Origin: Polaromonas sp. A23
GTDB taxonomy: Bacteria; Pseudomonadota; Gammaproteobacteria; Burkholderiales; Burkholderiaceae_C
NCBI RefSeq assembly: GCF_002001015.1
Contig: NZ_MUNO01000006.1
Span: 124,001 to 188,000, forward strand
Direction of reading: 5' to 3'
DNA length: 64,000 nucleotides
The notes under the pieces are model-generated. The model ran no database searches. It saw only the letters and a program-made list of their open reading frames with translations, and was not told the DNA's origin. Positions 54,253 to 63,841 of this stretch are shown piece after piece. The number at the start of each line of letters is the position of its first letter. Position 1 is the stretch's first letter. The position numbers and the translations under genes are program-made.

Positions 54253-55455
54253 ATGCTAGCTTTAACCGATATCGAGGCTGCAGCGCTTCGCCTGCAAGGC
54301 CAGCTGCTCGATACGCCCTGCGTGGCCTCCAAGACCCTTTCGCAGATTACAGGGGCGGATGTTTTCCTGAAGTTTGAAAACCTGCAGTACACCGCCTCCT
54401 TCAAGGAGCGCGGCGCCTGCAACAAGCTCGTCCAGCTTTCCGGTGAAGAAGGCCGGCGCGGCGTGGTCGCAATGAGCGCCGGCAACCATGCCCAGGGCGT
54501 GGCCTACCATGCGCAGCGCCTCGGTTTGCGTGCCGTGATCGTGATGCCGCGGTTCACGCCTGGCGTCAAGATTGAACGCACGCGGGGTTTTGGTGCCGAA
54601 GTGGTTCTGCACGGCGACACGCTGGACGAGTCCCGCAGCCATGCGTTGAGCCTGGCTGAACGCGAAGGTCTGATCTTCATTCACCCGTATGACGATGAAG
54701 CCATCGTGGCCGGTCAGGGCACGGTCGGCCTGGAGATGCTGCGGGCTGTTCCTGACCTGGACACGCTGATCGTCGCCATAGGCGGAGGCGGCCTGATCGC
54801 CGGCATGGCCACTGCGGCCAAGGCCATCAAGCCGGGCATCGAAATCATTGGCGTACAGACCTCACGCTTTCCGGCCATGGTCAATGCCATCAAGGGAACG
54901 CACTATCCGCAGGGCAGCAGCACGATCGCCGAGGGCATTGCGGTCGGCACGCCCGGCGTGATCCCGCAGGCCATCATTGCACGCCTGGTGGACGATCTGG
55001 TGCTGGTCGAGGAAGGCGACATCGAGCAGGCCATGGTGATGCTGCTGGAAATCGAAAAAACACTGGTCGAAGGTGCAGGCGCGGCAGGGTTGGCCGCCCT
55101 GCTGAAATACCCCGAACGTTTCAAGGGCAAGAAAGTCGGGCTGGTGCTGTGTGGCGGGAATATTGATCCGCTACTGCTGGCGGCGATCATCGAGCGCGGC
55201 ATGGTCCGGGCCGGGCGCCTGGCGCGTATTCGCGTAAGCGCACGCGACGTGCCTGGCTCTCTGGCAAAAATTACCGCCACGGTAGCTGATGCCGGCGCCA
55301 ATATTGACGAGGTGCATCACCAGCGGGCCTTTACGATGCTTGCTGCACAGAACGTGGACATCGAACTGGTCATCCAGACGCGCGGCCGTGAACATATAGC
55401 GCAGGTATTGGCGGTGCTGAAGACAGCCGGCTTTGAGGCTATGGAGCAACAATGA
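54253..55455 (+). CDS. threonine ammonia-lyase (threonine dehydratase) with ACT domain
   Basis: 400-aa PLP enzyme turning threonine into 2-oxobutanoate and ammonia. PLP lysine in TASFKERGACNKL near residue 51, VIVAIGGGGLIAGMATA (phosphate loop) near 175, VLCGGNIDPLLL near 300, and a single ACT regulatory domain in about 325-400. Shorter than biosynthetic IlvA (two ACT-like domains, about 510 aa), so this is the TdcB/IlvA1-like one-ACT form. Its stop overlaps the thioesterase start (ATGA). Confidence 0.93.
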   Translation: MLALTDIEAAALRLQGQLLDTPCVASKTLSQITGADVFLKFENLQYTASFKERGACNKLVQLSGEEGRRGVVAMSAGNHAQGVAYHAQRLGLRAVIVMPRFTPGVKIERTRGFGAEVVLHGDTLDESRSHALSLAEREGLIFIHPYDDEAIVAGQGTVGLEMLRAVPDLDTLIVAIGGGGLIAGMATAAKAIKPGIEIIGVQTSRFPAMVNAIKGTHYPQGSSTIAEGIAVGTPGVIPQAIIARLVDDLVLVEEGDIEQAMVMLLEIEKTLVEGAGAAGLAALLKYPERFKGKKVGLVLCGGNIDPLLLAAIIERGMVRAGRLARIRVSARDVPGSLAKITATVADAGANIDEVHHQRAFTMLAAQNVDIELVIQTRGREHIAQVLAVLKTAGFEAMEQQ

Positions 55456-55856
55456 ACATCGAAACCCTGCAGGCAGCCCTGCCGGAATATTTTGCGCCTT
55501 GGGTCCAGGCACTCGGACTGAAAGTCGACGCCTTCGACCAGCACGGCGTCACTTTGCGTCTTCCACAAGATGATCAACTTTCACGGGCAGGCGGCATGGT
55601 CTGCGGCCAGGCCATGATGGCCGCCGCTGACACTGCCATGGTGCTGGCGCTGATCAACCACTTCGGCGAATTCAGACCCTGCACCACCGTGCAGATGAAC
55701 AGCAGTTTTCTCAAGCCGCTGTCAAAGCAGGACGCCTTGATCGAAGCCCGCGTGATACGTGCCGGCAAGTCGCTGGCTTTCGGAGAGATCGACCTTCGGG
55801 GCGCGGACGACGGAAAAAGCGTCAGCCGTTTCACGACAACTTACGCGCTGCTTTGA
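55452..55856 (+). CDS. PaaI-type hotdog thioesterase
   Basis: 134 aa. Hotdog fold: VTLRLPQDDQLSRAGGMVCGQAMMAAADTAMVLAL in outline, with the GMVCGQAMMAAAD helix and CTTVQMNSSFLKPL. It hydrolyses an acyl-CoA. Coupled to the threonine dehydratase by a 4-base overlap, although a metabolic link is not obvious. Confidence 0.88.
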   Translation: MNIETLQAALPEYFAPWVQALGLKVDAFDQHGVTLRLPQDDQLSRAGGMVCGQAMMAAADTAMVLALINHFGEFRPCTTVQMNSSFLKPLSKQDALIEARVIRAGKSLAFGEIDLRGADDGKSVSRFTTTYALL

Positions 55857-55859
55857 TCG

Positions 55860-56453
55860 CTAACGAAGGTGCTTGCTCATTTTGGCGGCGAACAGCTGTG
55901 CGATGCTGACGCTGCGCCGGCCAGGCAGCAATTCGAAGCTTTCGCCGGCGCGCAGGGTTCCAGAGGTCAGCACTGACAGGTAAAACCCGCAGAATCCGCT
56001 TTGGGCCATGCGTTTGGAGGCGCGGGCAAAACCCATGGCCGCATTGAACTTGTAGCAGGGCTCGCGCGGAATCCGTACCAGCAACTCACAGTGCGGAAAT
56101 TTCAGCACATCGCCGGCCCACAGCTCACTTTCCAGCAAACCCTGCACCGTGAGGTTCTCCCCCAGGCTGCCAAACGGCAAGCAGTCGTCGATCGGGTCAA
56201 GTCCCTGCTCGCAACGCGCTTTCCGCCAAAAGGGGTAGTGTTCAGCTGGATAGGCATACACCGCCTTTTCCAGTCCTCCATGAATCGAAAGATCGGCCTG
56301 CTCGTCCCCGGCCAGACCCAGGGGCAACACTTGCACAGGGCCGTTGACAGGCCGTTTAGGCATGGCTGTCAGGACGCTGCGGCCATCGATGACCACACGC
56401 CGGGCACCGGCAACCTGCACGGAAAGCAATTGGCGAGGCAGGGGCAAGCTCAA
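55860..56453 (-). CDS. MOSC domain protein
   Basis: 197 aa. YiiM-like MOSC domain: GLAGDEQADLSIHGGLEKAVYAYPAEHY and FGSLGENLTVQGLLESELWAGDV, ending near the conserved PCYKF (REPCYKFNAAMG) with the family Cys. MOSC proteins bind molybdopterin or carry sulfur; YiiM-type proteins reduce N-hydroxylated compounds. The start overlaps the lipoprotein gene stop by four bases. Confidence 0.9.
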   Translation of the reverse strand: MSLPLPRQLLSVQVAGARRVVIDGRSVLTAMPKRPVNGPVQVLPLGLAGDEQADLSIHGGLEKAVYAYPAEHYPFWRKARCEQGLDPIDDCLPFGSLGENLTVQGLLESELWAGDVLKFPHCELLVRIPREPCYKFNAAMGFARASKRMAQSGFCGFYLSVLTSGTLRAGESFELLPGRRSVSIAQLFAAKMSKHLR

Positions 56454-56917
56454 TTCCAGCCAATCACGTCAAAACCCTTGTCACTCAGGCAACGCTGCAC
56501 AAACCCGCGATAGACGCTGCTGGGTCGGTCGCCGCGGAACGCGCCCTGAACCGCTCCCGCCGAACCGCCCACGGCGGCGCCTCCTGCTCCGGCGCGGATC
56601 ACCCCCTCGCCGCCACGGCCGGTAATCAACGCCCCTACAGCCGCGGCCACGCCACCGGTGGCCGCGCCCACACCGGCCCCGCGTGCCACAGCGTTGGTAT
56701 TCTCAGCCGGGTTCAGGCCGGCCGAGGCGGCACGCGCCATGCAGGCATCAACCTCAACGCGGCCCTGCGCCTCGCCCACACGGTTGAGCGTGGCGTTCGG
56801 ATACAGCACGGGCCGTGCAGACGGGCTGGCCGAGCCGTTGCTGGCACAGCCCGGCAGAACAATCAGGACTAGCGCTACGCCGCAGAGTCCGCAAGTTTTG
56901 AACAGAAAACCGAACAT
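56450..56917 (-). CDS. glycine-zipper lipoprotein
   Basis: 155 aa. Lipoprotein signal with lipobox LPGC (Cys24), one conserved Cys in VEVDACMARA, then a glycine-zipper stretch (ARGAGVGAATGGVAAAVGAL, RAGAGGAAVGGSAGAVQGAF) that can pack in membranes, and C-terminal VYRGFVQRCLSDKGFDVIGW. The Cys-to-Cys and terminal GFDVIGW pattern is shared with other envelope glycine-zipper proteins. Function unknown. Confidence 0.85.
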   Translation of the reverse strand: MFGFLFKTCGLCGVALVLIVLPGCASNGSASPSARPVLYPNATLNRVGEAQGRVEVDACMARAASAGLNPAENTNAVARGAGVGAATGGVAAAVGALITGRGGEGVIRAGAGGAAVGGSAGAVQGAFRGDRPSSVYRGFVQRCLSDKGFDVIGWN

Positions 56918-57048
56918 GCCTGCCTCCAGGTTGAAAGGAAATTGGCTGGCTACAAGCGAAACTCGGCACCATTTGCGACCCGGTTTGTCTGGTCCATGCC
57001 AAGAAGGTAAAATCGCGACAGTCCTTCACCAAGTTTTCAGGAACCACC

Positions 57049-57216
57049 ATGTCAAGCCCCGCCGACCGCTCCACCAACGCCGCCCATAGCAGCCCTACGC
57101 CCGCCCACGAGCAGGACGTTGTAGAAGCAATTGTGCCGCTGATGCCGCTGGTGCTGCCTGCCGCGGGCGGCGTATTGATGTTCCTGCTGGCCTTTATCGC
57201 CATCTATATGGCTTGA
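57049..57216 (+). CDS. 55-aa single-span membrane protein, unrecognised
   Basis: MSSPADRSTNAAHSSPTPAH, a short acidic stretch EQDVVEAIVP, and a C-terminal helix LVLPAAGGVLMFLLAFIAIY. GGTAAAAT some 45 bases upstream and CAGGAACC before the ATG support expression. Unnamed small membrane protein, below the usual length cut-off. Confidence 0.6.
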   Translation: MSSPADRSTNAAHSSPTPAHEQDVVEAIVPLMPLVLPAAGGVLMFLLAFIAIYMA

Positions 57217-57289
57217 ACCGGCAAGGGCCAGTGAGGCCACCCCCGGCGCTTGAGTGGGTTTGCACTGGCCAGCGCAAGGAGCCCCGGTC

Positions 57290-58522
57290 CTAAACGCCTT
57301 TTGGTGGTAAGCGGCTGACCATCAACATCCCGACGATGGCCGCAATCAGGTGCCCTTCAGGGAAAGTCCTGAAATGACCACTGAACAGACTGGTCGCACT
57401 CCAGGCCAGCACGCAACCGGCTGCCATTTTTCCGTAAGGGCTGCCGTCTTTCAGGCAATATTTAACCAGCGTGAACAGCAGCAAGAGAAAAGTGGCCAGC
57501 CCTACCAGCCCGTTTTCAACGGTGACGAATAAGTACTGGTTGTGAGGGTCTTCGGCAGGGCTGGCTTGCCACCCCGAGTACTTTTCTGCCGCAATGGCGC
57601 TGAAACGCTTTTTGAATCCTCCGGTACCTGTGCCAAAAAGGGGGGTTTCCTGGATGATGGTCCATGTGGTTTTGTACAAAACCATCCGTATTCCCAGGGA
57701 CGATTCTTCAGCACTGGTTGAATAGGTGTTGATTTCGTTGACACCCTTCATCACCCGGTCATGCACAGAAGTCGATGCAAAAAAAGCAAGCGCACCAATA
57801 AGCAGCGCGGCTAAAAGTCCGGCGAGAACGCCCTTGAATCCCCGCCACATCGCAAAGCTCCAGACCACCAGCACAAGGCACACAACATAACCACTGCGGC
57901 CGGCTGTCAGGGTTGCAATGTTCAGAAAAAACGCAAGGGCCACGATGTAGAAAACCATCTTGCGTGCCCACTCCTGGTACTGGGTTGCAAACCACAGCGA
58001 CAAAAATCCACCGAGCGCAAAAATCATGCTCTGCGTGACGTTTGATCTGAACACGATGTCGGGATTCAGGGTGAAGCGCCAGTGAAGGAATGGATCGATG
58101 ACCAGAAATGACATCACCAGGCCAACAATGCTTGTAAGCAGGAAAGCGATCAGAAACCGCCTTTTGGGCGCCTCGTCAGAAAAAATCAGTACCAGTGGAA
58201 GAATGTAAAGAATCTTTCGCTCGGCATAAATACTCTTCAGCGCATACCCCATTGGCGCGTCGGTATAGGCCAAGCCAATGATCTGCCATCCAACATAGAG
58301 GCCTATCGCAATTGCAACGGCTACCGGAAAGTTTTCCGTGGCGAGATGGCGCCGTTCCTTTGACGCGCAGGCACACAGGAAAAGTGCCAGAAAAGCTGCG
58401 AATCCAAGACTCGCCAGCGCCGTCGAGAAGAAATTCGCGCAGCACGCAAATATCGCCGCGTTCTGTGCCCACGTTATCAACCGGGGAGACGAGTCGTGGA
58501 GCGAAGGGGAAGCAGCGTTCAT
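57290..58522 (-). CDS. O-antigen ligase family membrane protein (WaaL type)
   Basis: 410 aa with about ten to twelve hydrophobic helices and a large periplasmic loop between roughly residues 270 and 330 (SLGIRMVLYKTTWTIIQETPLFGTGTGGFKKRF, AEDPHNQYLFV with the conserved loop His). WaaL ligases join O-polysaccharide to lipid A core in the periplasm. A GT25 gene lies 33 bp upstream on the same strand, suggesting LPS assembly. Confidence 0.88.
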   Translation of the reverse strand: MNAASPSLHDSSPRLITWAQNAAIFACCANFFSTALASLGFAAFLALFLCACASKERRHLATENFPVAVAIAIGLYVGWQIIGLAYTDAPMGYALKSIYAERKILYILPLVLIFSDEAPKRRFLIAFLLTSIVGLVMSFLVIDPFLHWRFTLNPDIVFRSNVTQSMIFALGGFLSLWFATQYQEWARKMVFYIVALAFFLNIATLTAGRSGYVVCLVLVVWSFAMWRGFKGVLAGLLAALLIGALAFFASTSVHDRVMKGVNEINTYSTSAEESSLGIRMVLYKTTWTIIQETPLFGTGTGGFKKRFSAIAAEKYSGWQASPAEDPHNQYLFVTVENGLVGLATFLLLLFTLVKYCLKDGSPYGKMAAGCVLAWSATSLFSGHFRTFPEGHLIAAIVGMLMVSRLPPKGV

Positions 58523-58555
58523 CGGTATTTGTCTTTTGAAGATCCGGCGCCAGGC

Positions 58556-59305
58556 TTACTCATGCCGGCGCCGGCGCCAGAATTTCTTCCAACGAAATTG
58601 GAGTGCCTGAAACCACAGGGGGTGCGACTGATCCAGCGTCGACGAGAACATCCCGTTGTGGCTGCCCTGCTCCACCACCGGCGGCTCCAGCCAGAACATG
58701 GGCGTGCCCAATACCCGGTCGATGTGCTCGAAGGTATGGTCTATCGGCCGGGTGATGCCATTGCTTTCGATCCAGTCCAGCCGTCTTTTGGCCGTTTCCA
58801 GGGAAAGGATGTACGAGTCAGCAAACTTGCCCTGGTTACGGGGATAGAGCCATTGGCCAGGGCGTATCTGGTCATGCGGAATGTAATAGTGGCCACCGCA
58901 GCCCAGGAAGGTGACATGGGGATCACCCAGAGCAAGCTCTTCCTTCATCAGCCCTTCAAGTGCGGGCCAAAACGCGGCCGAAAGAATGACATCATCTTCG
59001 AGAACCAGTGCTCTGGGAATCTGCCGCTTCACCATAAGCCTGTGCGCCTGCCAGTGTTTCAGGGCGCATGACTGCTGCGCCGGTGACAGGCTGTCATCCC
59101 TGAAAACCTGCCGCCTGAGGTCCTCGGGAATGTCGGGAATATCAAAATCAAGGACAAATTCGAAAGGCAGACCCAACGTTTTCATCTGCGTTTCAATGAA
59201 CTGCCGCCTTTGTACGAAGCTCGTGGCGTGGATCACAAAGATGGCATCCAGGCCGGCAGGCAATGCACGCTGTACGGTCGGGGACGGGTCAAGGGGCATA
59301 AGCAC
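58556..59305 (-). CDS. glycosyltransferase family 25 protein
   Basis: 249 aa. GT25/Lic2B-Lpt6 fold: AIFVIHATSFVQRRQFIETQM at the N-terminus, ALKHWQAHRLMVKRQIPRALVLEDDVILS with the LEDDV acidic motif, YILSLETAKRRLDWI, IDHTFEHI. It adds a sugar to LPS core. It precedes the O-antigen ligase gene. ATG 59299 (MPLDPS) is an equally good start. Confidence 0.88.
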   Translation of the reverse strand: MLMPLDPSPTVQRALPAGLDAIFVIHATSFVQRRQFIETQMKTLGLPFEFVLDFDIPDIPEDLRRQVFRDDSLSPAQQSCALKHWQAHRLMVKRQIPRALVLEDDVILSAAFWPALEGLMKEELALGDPHVTFLGCGGHYYIPHDQIRPGQWLYPRNQGKFADSYILSLETAKRRLDWIESNGITRPIDHTFEHIDRVLGTPMFWLEPPVVEQGSHNGMFSSTLDQSHPLWFQALQFRWKKFWRRRRHE

Positions 59306-59793
59306 GCTTCCGTAGGGAACATTCGGTTGCCACCCGGCAACAGCGTTGGATTCTAGTTGAGCCGTCCGGCCCGGCGCCGGTTCTCCACACCCCCACGGCG
59401 AGGCCGACCCCCGCTATTGCCTGCATGCAGAGCAAGGCTGCTGGAACCTCTACCATCTTTATGCATAAAGTCATGCGAATTTTGCATGAACTTTGCCCGT
59501 AACCACAAGGTAACCCGCATCGATGTTCTTAAAATGACCTTCTGGCCGACCCGTGGACCCACCTGAAAAGCACCTACAAACCGCTTTTTGGATCCTCCGC
59601 CGCAGCACATCCGGCTGCGGTCCCGCGCGACGACCGGGATCGGTTCAATGGCGGGTATGACTTCCTTTCGGGCCATGCAAGGCCTGGCAGAAAAAACCTT
59701 CAAGCCCTGTTTCGACAAACGTCTCGATGTCACAGACCTCCGTCTCTCGCCGACGTTTTTCGAAATAGCGCTTTTTAACTTTGGAGTATTTTG
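59306..59793. other. 488-bp divergent promoter region of GT25 gene and pckG
   Basis: No convincing gene. It contains ATGCATAAAG and a dyad TCATGC-7-GCATGA at 59471-59489, followed by an AT-richer stretch, then a long leader with TTGGAG 8 bp before the pckG ATG. Open frames here are short and lack ribosome sites. Confidence 0.5.
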
Positions 59794-61662
59794 ATGAACC
59801 ATCCCGCGATGCAAGGGCTTAACCTCGCCACGCCCGGCTATGTAAAAAACGCCAAGCTGATTGCATGGGTTGCCGATATGGCGGCGCTGTGCAAACCCGA
59901 CACCGTGTATTGGTGTGATGGCAGCGACGCCGAATACCAGCGTCTTTGCCAGCAACTGGTTGAAGCCGGCACCTTCAAGAAGCTCAACGAAGCCAAGCGC
60001 CCAAACAGCTTCCTGGCCTGCTCCGACCCAACCGATGTGGCCCGCGTGGAAGACCGCACCTTCATCTGTTCAGCCAAAAAGGAAAATGCCGGCCCAACAA
60101 ATAACTGGATGGCACCGGCCGAGATGCGTTCCACGCTGCAACCCCTGTTTGACGGTTGCATGAAGGGCCGCACCATGTATGTGGTGCCCTTCAGCATGGG
60201 CCCGCTCGGCTCACCGATTGCGCATATCGGCATCGAGCTGTCCGACAGCCCCTATGTGGCGGTCAACATGAAGATCATGACGCGCATGGGCAAGGCTGTG
60301 TTCGACGTGCTCGGCGTCAATGGCGACTTCGTGCCCTGTGTGCATACTGTGGGCGCGCCGCTGGCCGAAGGCCAGAAGGACGTGAAATGGCCCTGCAACA
60401 AGACCAAATACATCGTGCACTATCCCGAAACGCGCGAGATCTGGTCCTACGGTTCGGGCTACGGCGGCAATGCGTTGCTGGGCAAGAAGTGTTTTGCACT
60501 GCGCATCGCCTCCAACATGGGCCGCGACGAAGGCTGGCTGGCCGAACACATGCTAATCCTCGGCGTGACCACGCCCCAGGGCAAGAAATACCACGTGGCA
60601 GCGGCCTTCCCTTCGGCCTGCGGCAAGACCAATTTCTCGATGCTGGTGCCGCCCGCCGGATTTGACGGCTGGAAGGTCACCACCATCGGTGACGATATCG
60701 CCTGGATCAAGCCCGCGGCCGACGGCAGGCTTTACGCCATCAATCCCGAGGCGGGTTACTTTGGCGTGGCCCCCGGCACCAACATGCTGACCAACCCGAA
60801 CTGCATGCGCAGTCTGGACCGTGACACCATTTTCACCAATGTTGCGCTGACCGACGACGGCGACGTATGGTGGGAAGGCATGGAGCAGGACGTGCCCGGC
60901 AAAACGCTGCCGTCCCACCTGATCGACTGGCAGGGAAAGGACTGGACGCCGCAGATCGCCAAGGAGACCGGCGCCAAGGCCGCGCATCCGAACTCACGTT
61001 TTACCGTTGCGGCCACCAACAACCCGGCTCTCGACACCGCCTGGGATGACCCCAAGGGCGTGGCCATCGACGCCTTCATTTTCGGTGGACGCCGCTCGAC
61101 CACCGTACCACTGGTGGCAGAGGCGCGCAACTGGGTGGAAGGCGTTTATATGGCAGCAACCATGGGCTCCGAAACCACGGCTGCCATCGTCGGCCAGGTC
61201 GGCGTTGTGCGGCGCGACCCGTTCGCGATGCTGCCCTTCACCGGCTACAACATGAGCGACTACTTCCAGCATTGGCTGAGTCTCGGCAAGAAGCTCGAAG
61301 CCGCCGGCGCCAAGCTGCCAAGAATCTACACCACCAACTGGTTCCGCAAGGGCGAGGACGGCAAGTTTGTCTGGCCCGGTTACGGCGAAAACATGCGTGT
61401 GCTCAAGTGGATGATCGACCGCGTCGAAGGCAAAGGCCAGGGTACCGAGCACATCACCGGGGTCAGCCCGCGTTACGAAGACATGAACTGGACCGGCCTT
61501 GACTTCAGCGCCGAGCAGTTCAAGACCGTCACCAGCATCGACAAGGCCGCCTGGCTGAAGGAGCTGGAACTGCACGCCGAACTGTTCAAGCAACTCGAAC
61601 ATCACCTGCCGAAAGAGCTGGGGGAGACCAAAGCCGCCATCGAGCGCCGCCTGGCTGCCTGA
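59794..61662 (+). CDS. pckG: phosphoenolpyruvate carboxykinase (GTP)
   Basis: 622-aa gluconeogenic enzyme converting oxaloacetate and GTP to PEP, GDP and CO2. PEPCK-GTP signature [13 protein letters not shown] (P-loop near residue 275), [12 protein letters not shown] near 430, [16 protein letters not shown]... and NTFF-type N-terminus [15 protein letters not shown]. It starts at ATG 59794; the codon before is TTG in frame. Bounded by a strong terminator. Confidence 0.97.
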   Translation: MNHPAMQGLNLATPGYVKNAKLIAWVADMAALCKPDTVYWCDGSDAEYQRLCQQLVEAGTFKKLNEAKRPNSFLACSDPTDVARVEDRTFICSAKKENAGPTNNWMAPAEMRSTLQPLFDGCMKGRTMYVVPFSMGPLGSPIAHIGIELSDSPYVAVNMKIMTRMGKAVFDVLGVNGDFVPCVHTVGAPLAEGQKDVKWPCNKTKYIVHYPETREIWSYGSGYGGNALLGKKCFALRIASNMGRDEGWLAEHMLILGVTTPQGKKYHVAAAFPSACGKTNFSMLVPPAGFDGWKVTTIGDDIAWIKPAADGRLYAINPEAGYFGVAPGTNMLTNPNCMRSLDRDTIFTNVALTDDGDVWWEGMEQDVPGKTLPSHLIDWQGKDWTPQIAKETGAKAAHPNSRFTVAATNNPALDTAWDDPKGVAIDAFIFGGRRSTTVPLVAEARNWVEGVYMAATMGSETTAAIVGQVGVVRRDPFAMLPFTGYNMSDYFQHWLSLGKKLEAAGAKLPRIYTTNWFRKGEDGKFVWPGYGENMRVLKWMIDRVEGKGQGTEHITGVSPRYEDMNWTGLDFSAEQFKTVTSIDKAAWLKELELHAELFKQLEHHLPKELGETKAAIERRLAA

Positions 61663-61740
61663 CCGGCACACCACGCGCAAAGGCATTTCGCACAACCTGC
61701 GGCGTGCCCCTGCTCTGGAGGGTGTTGACTTCTCCAGGGC

Positions 61741-61772
61741 AAAAAAAAGCCACCTGACCAGGTGGCTTTTTT
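61741..61772. terminator. bidirectional Rho-independent terminator after pckG
   Basis: AAAAAAAA, AGCCACCTG, two-base loop, CAGGTGGCT, TTTTTT. It serves pckG on the plus strand and the convergent membrane protein on the minus strand. Confidence 0.93.
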
Positions 61773-61809
61773 GCGGGCCGCTGTAAAGAGCGGCGCAGCG
61801 CACGGGAGC

Positions 61810-62337
61810 TTATACGTAGTAGCGATGGTAAGCGCGCAGTTCATCACCACCCAGGCGCTTGGCGCGCTGTGTCAGGCCGGCGGGGGTCGATTCAACGGCA
61901 GCCGGCGCCGCCTCGGCCATGGCTTCATGGCGTGCGATGGCGATCTGCAGGTCCGCCATAACCCGGGGGTCGGCCTTGGCTGCTTCCCACAAACGAACGT
62001 CCGCACGCGCCTGGGCAATGGCGCTGGACCATGCATCCAGTGCAGCAACTGCACGTGCCGCCAGCAAGCGGATGGATCCGGCGAACAAGGCCAGCGCCGC
62101 AAAACCGACTACCCACGCGGCAACCCATGCGGCCAGCAGGTGGCCATCGGCCCAGTTTTCGACCAATTGGTCGGCCACCACCACCAAGGCGGCGACAAGT
62201 GCAACAAGCAGCATGACTGCCAGACCCTTGGCGCCATCGAAACCGAGGCGCAGTTGACGTGCCGCACCCAAGGCCGACTCAAAACGAGTCACACCGGGAT
62301 GTTCGGCTGGATGATTGACGTTGACGAAGCTGGTCAT
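61810..62337 (-). CDS. two-span membrane protein, hypothetical
   Basis: 175 aa. Two strongly hydrophobic helices (about residues 39-57 and 68-88: GLAVMLLVALVAALVVVADQL, AAWVAAWVVGFAALALFAGS) and a coiled-coil-like C-terminal half with many Ala, Glu and Arg, ending RAYHRYYV. I recognise no named family. Divergent from a LysR gene, which may regulate it. Start ATG 62337. Confidence 0.7.
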   Translation of the reverse strand: MTSFVNVNHPAEHPGVTRFESALGAARQLRLGFDGAKGLAVMLLVALVAALVVVADQLVENWADGHLLAAWVAAWVVGFAALALFAGSIRLLAARAVAALDAWSSAIAQARADVRLWEAAKADPRVMADLQIAIARHEAMAEAAPAAVESTPAGLTQRAKRLGGDELRAYHRYYV

Positions 62338-62483
62338 GATGGTTCCCCTAATGAGTGCCACCACCGGTATTGGATTGGGCACAGAGGAATATTAGGGTTA
62401 ATACTCATGTTGTTCAACTTTATCTTTATGATGTTAGTTATTCATGATCGTGATAACTTAAGCTTCTGCAAGGAGATCGCCCT

Positions 62484-63440
62484 CTGAATTCGCCCAATTT
62501 CCGCACTCTTGACCTGAACCTGCTTCGCGTTTTTGACGAAGTCATGGCCGAGCGCAGTCTCACGCGGGCAGCGCGCAACCTGTCCCTCACCCAGCCGGCC
62601 GTCAGCAACGCTCTGCGCCGCCTGCGCGAGACCCTGGGCGACGAGCTGGTCCAACGCAGTGGCCAGGGCATGGCGCCCACCCCGCGGGCGATTGCCATCT
62701 GGCCGGCAGTGCGAGAGGCTTTGCAGCAGCTGCATGAGTCGCTTGTCCCGAACGAGTTCGTGCCCGCCACGGCCAACACCACCTTTGTGCTGGCCATGGC
62801 CGACGCCACCGCCGCCGAGCTGATACCGGGACTGGTCGACATCCTGGAGCAGGAAGCGCCGGGCGTGACCCTTCGGGTTGTGCCGCTGACGACGCGCGAT
62901 CCGCGGCGCCTGCTTGACGAGGAAAGCTGCGACCTCGCCCTGGGCTACTTCCCCTCGGTGCTGGCTGACCTGACGGCCCGCGCACAAAGCGGCGAGCCCT
63001 TGCCCTTCAATCACCTGCGTCTGTATGACGGGGAATATGTGTGTGTCATGCGGGCCGGGCATCCGCTGGCCAACGGCCCCTTCACGCTGAACCGGTTTTG
63101 CGCGGCACGCCACATGCTGGTGAGTTTTTCCGGGCGCCCTTACGGCTTTATCGACGAATCGCTGGCATCGTTGGGCCGCGAACGCAAGGTGGTGCTTACG
63201 GTGAACCAGTTTTTCACCGCCGGGCGGGTAGTGGCGAACTCCAACCTGCTGACCGTACTGCCGCGGCACTTTGTGCGGGTCACCGGCATTGCCGAACAGC
63301 TGGTGCTGCGGCCTTTGCCGTTCGACGTTTCCCTTGTGCACGTGGATGCCGTGTGGCACCGCCGCTCACAGCAGCAAAGCGCACATGCCTGGTTGCGTCA
63401 GGCGGTCGTTCGCGCATCTAACCAGGCATTTTCGGTCTGA
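62484..63440 (+). CDS. LysR-family regulator, probable CTG start
   Basis: 318 aa when read from CTG 62484: NSPNFRTLDLNLLRVFDEVMAERSLTRAARNLSLTQPAVSNALRRL in outline, a complete LysR winged helix. The first in-frame ATG (62544) would remove about 20 residues, including DLNLLRVFDEV, which is helix 1 of the HTH. AAGGAG lies 8 bases before the CTG. No ATG, GTG or TTG occurs in the right frame between the upstream stop (62454) and the HTH. Effector domain from about residue 110. Divergent from a membrane protein gene. Confidence 0.9.
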   Translation: MNSPNFRTLDLNLLRVFDEVMAERSLTRAARNLSLTQPAVSNALRRLRETLGDELVQRSGQGMAPTPRAIAIWPAVREALQQLHESLVPNEFVPATANTTFVLAMADATAAELIPGLVDILEQEAPGVTLRVVPLTTRDPRRLLDEESCDLALGYFPSVLADLTARAQSGEPLPFNHLRLYDGEYVCVMRAGHPLANGPFTLNRFCAARHMLVSFSGRPYGFIDESLASLGRERKVVLTVNQFFTAGRVVANSNLLTVLPRHFVRVTGIAEQLVLRPLPFDVSLVHVDAVWHRRSQQQSAHAWLRQAVVRASNQAFSV

Positions 63441-63500
63441 GCCGCGGACGTTTTCAATGGCGGGTTATGGCGCTAAGCCGGATCACCACACCGTGGGTCT

Positions 63501-63677
63501 TCAGCGAACAACGCTGAGGTAGGCGCGCGCGGCGCGGCGCAGTTCCTGGGCGCGGAGCGGATTGCGCCCAGCACCGGCTTCGGCACGTTCCATCAGGTTG
63601 TGCGCCACGCCATGAACGGGCGCCAAGGCGGAGGTGAAAGGCAGGAAGCGGAAAATCTGGGAGAGCAGCGTGCACAT
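63501..63677 (-). CDS. 58-aa small protein, hypothetical
   Basis: MCTLLSQIFRFLPFTSALAP (hydrophobic N-terminal helix, possible anchor) followed by VHGVAHNLMERAEAGAGRNP and QELRRAARAYLSVVR. The pattern (short anchor, then Arg/Ala helix) looks like a real membrane-tethered microprotein. ATG 63677 is preferred over the TTG at 63695. Divergent from the metallophosphoesterase gene. Confidence 0.6.
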   Translation of the reverse strand: MCTLLSQIFRFLPFTSALAPVHGVAHNLMERAEAGAGRNPLRAQELRRAARAYLSVVR

Positions 63678-63841
63678 AAAAGAGTCGCCTGACAACAGAC
63701 GAAGAGTTGCGATACGGTTAGATTAAGGGTTTTCCCTAGGTTTGCAACCCCAAAAGACCGCAAAGCCATGCGAGATATGCATGGTTTGCTGCTTTCATGC
63801 AGTCCAGGGGTACCCGGCACGGGTTCCTGCACAATCAATAC

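Noticed and set aside
59353..59955. 200-aa minus-strand ORF upstream of pckG
   Set aside because: Composition is not protein-like and it runs into the pckG coding region.
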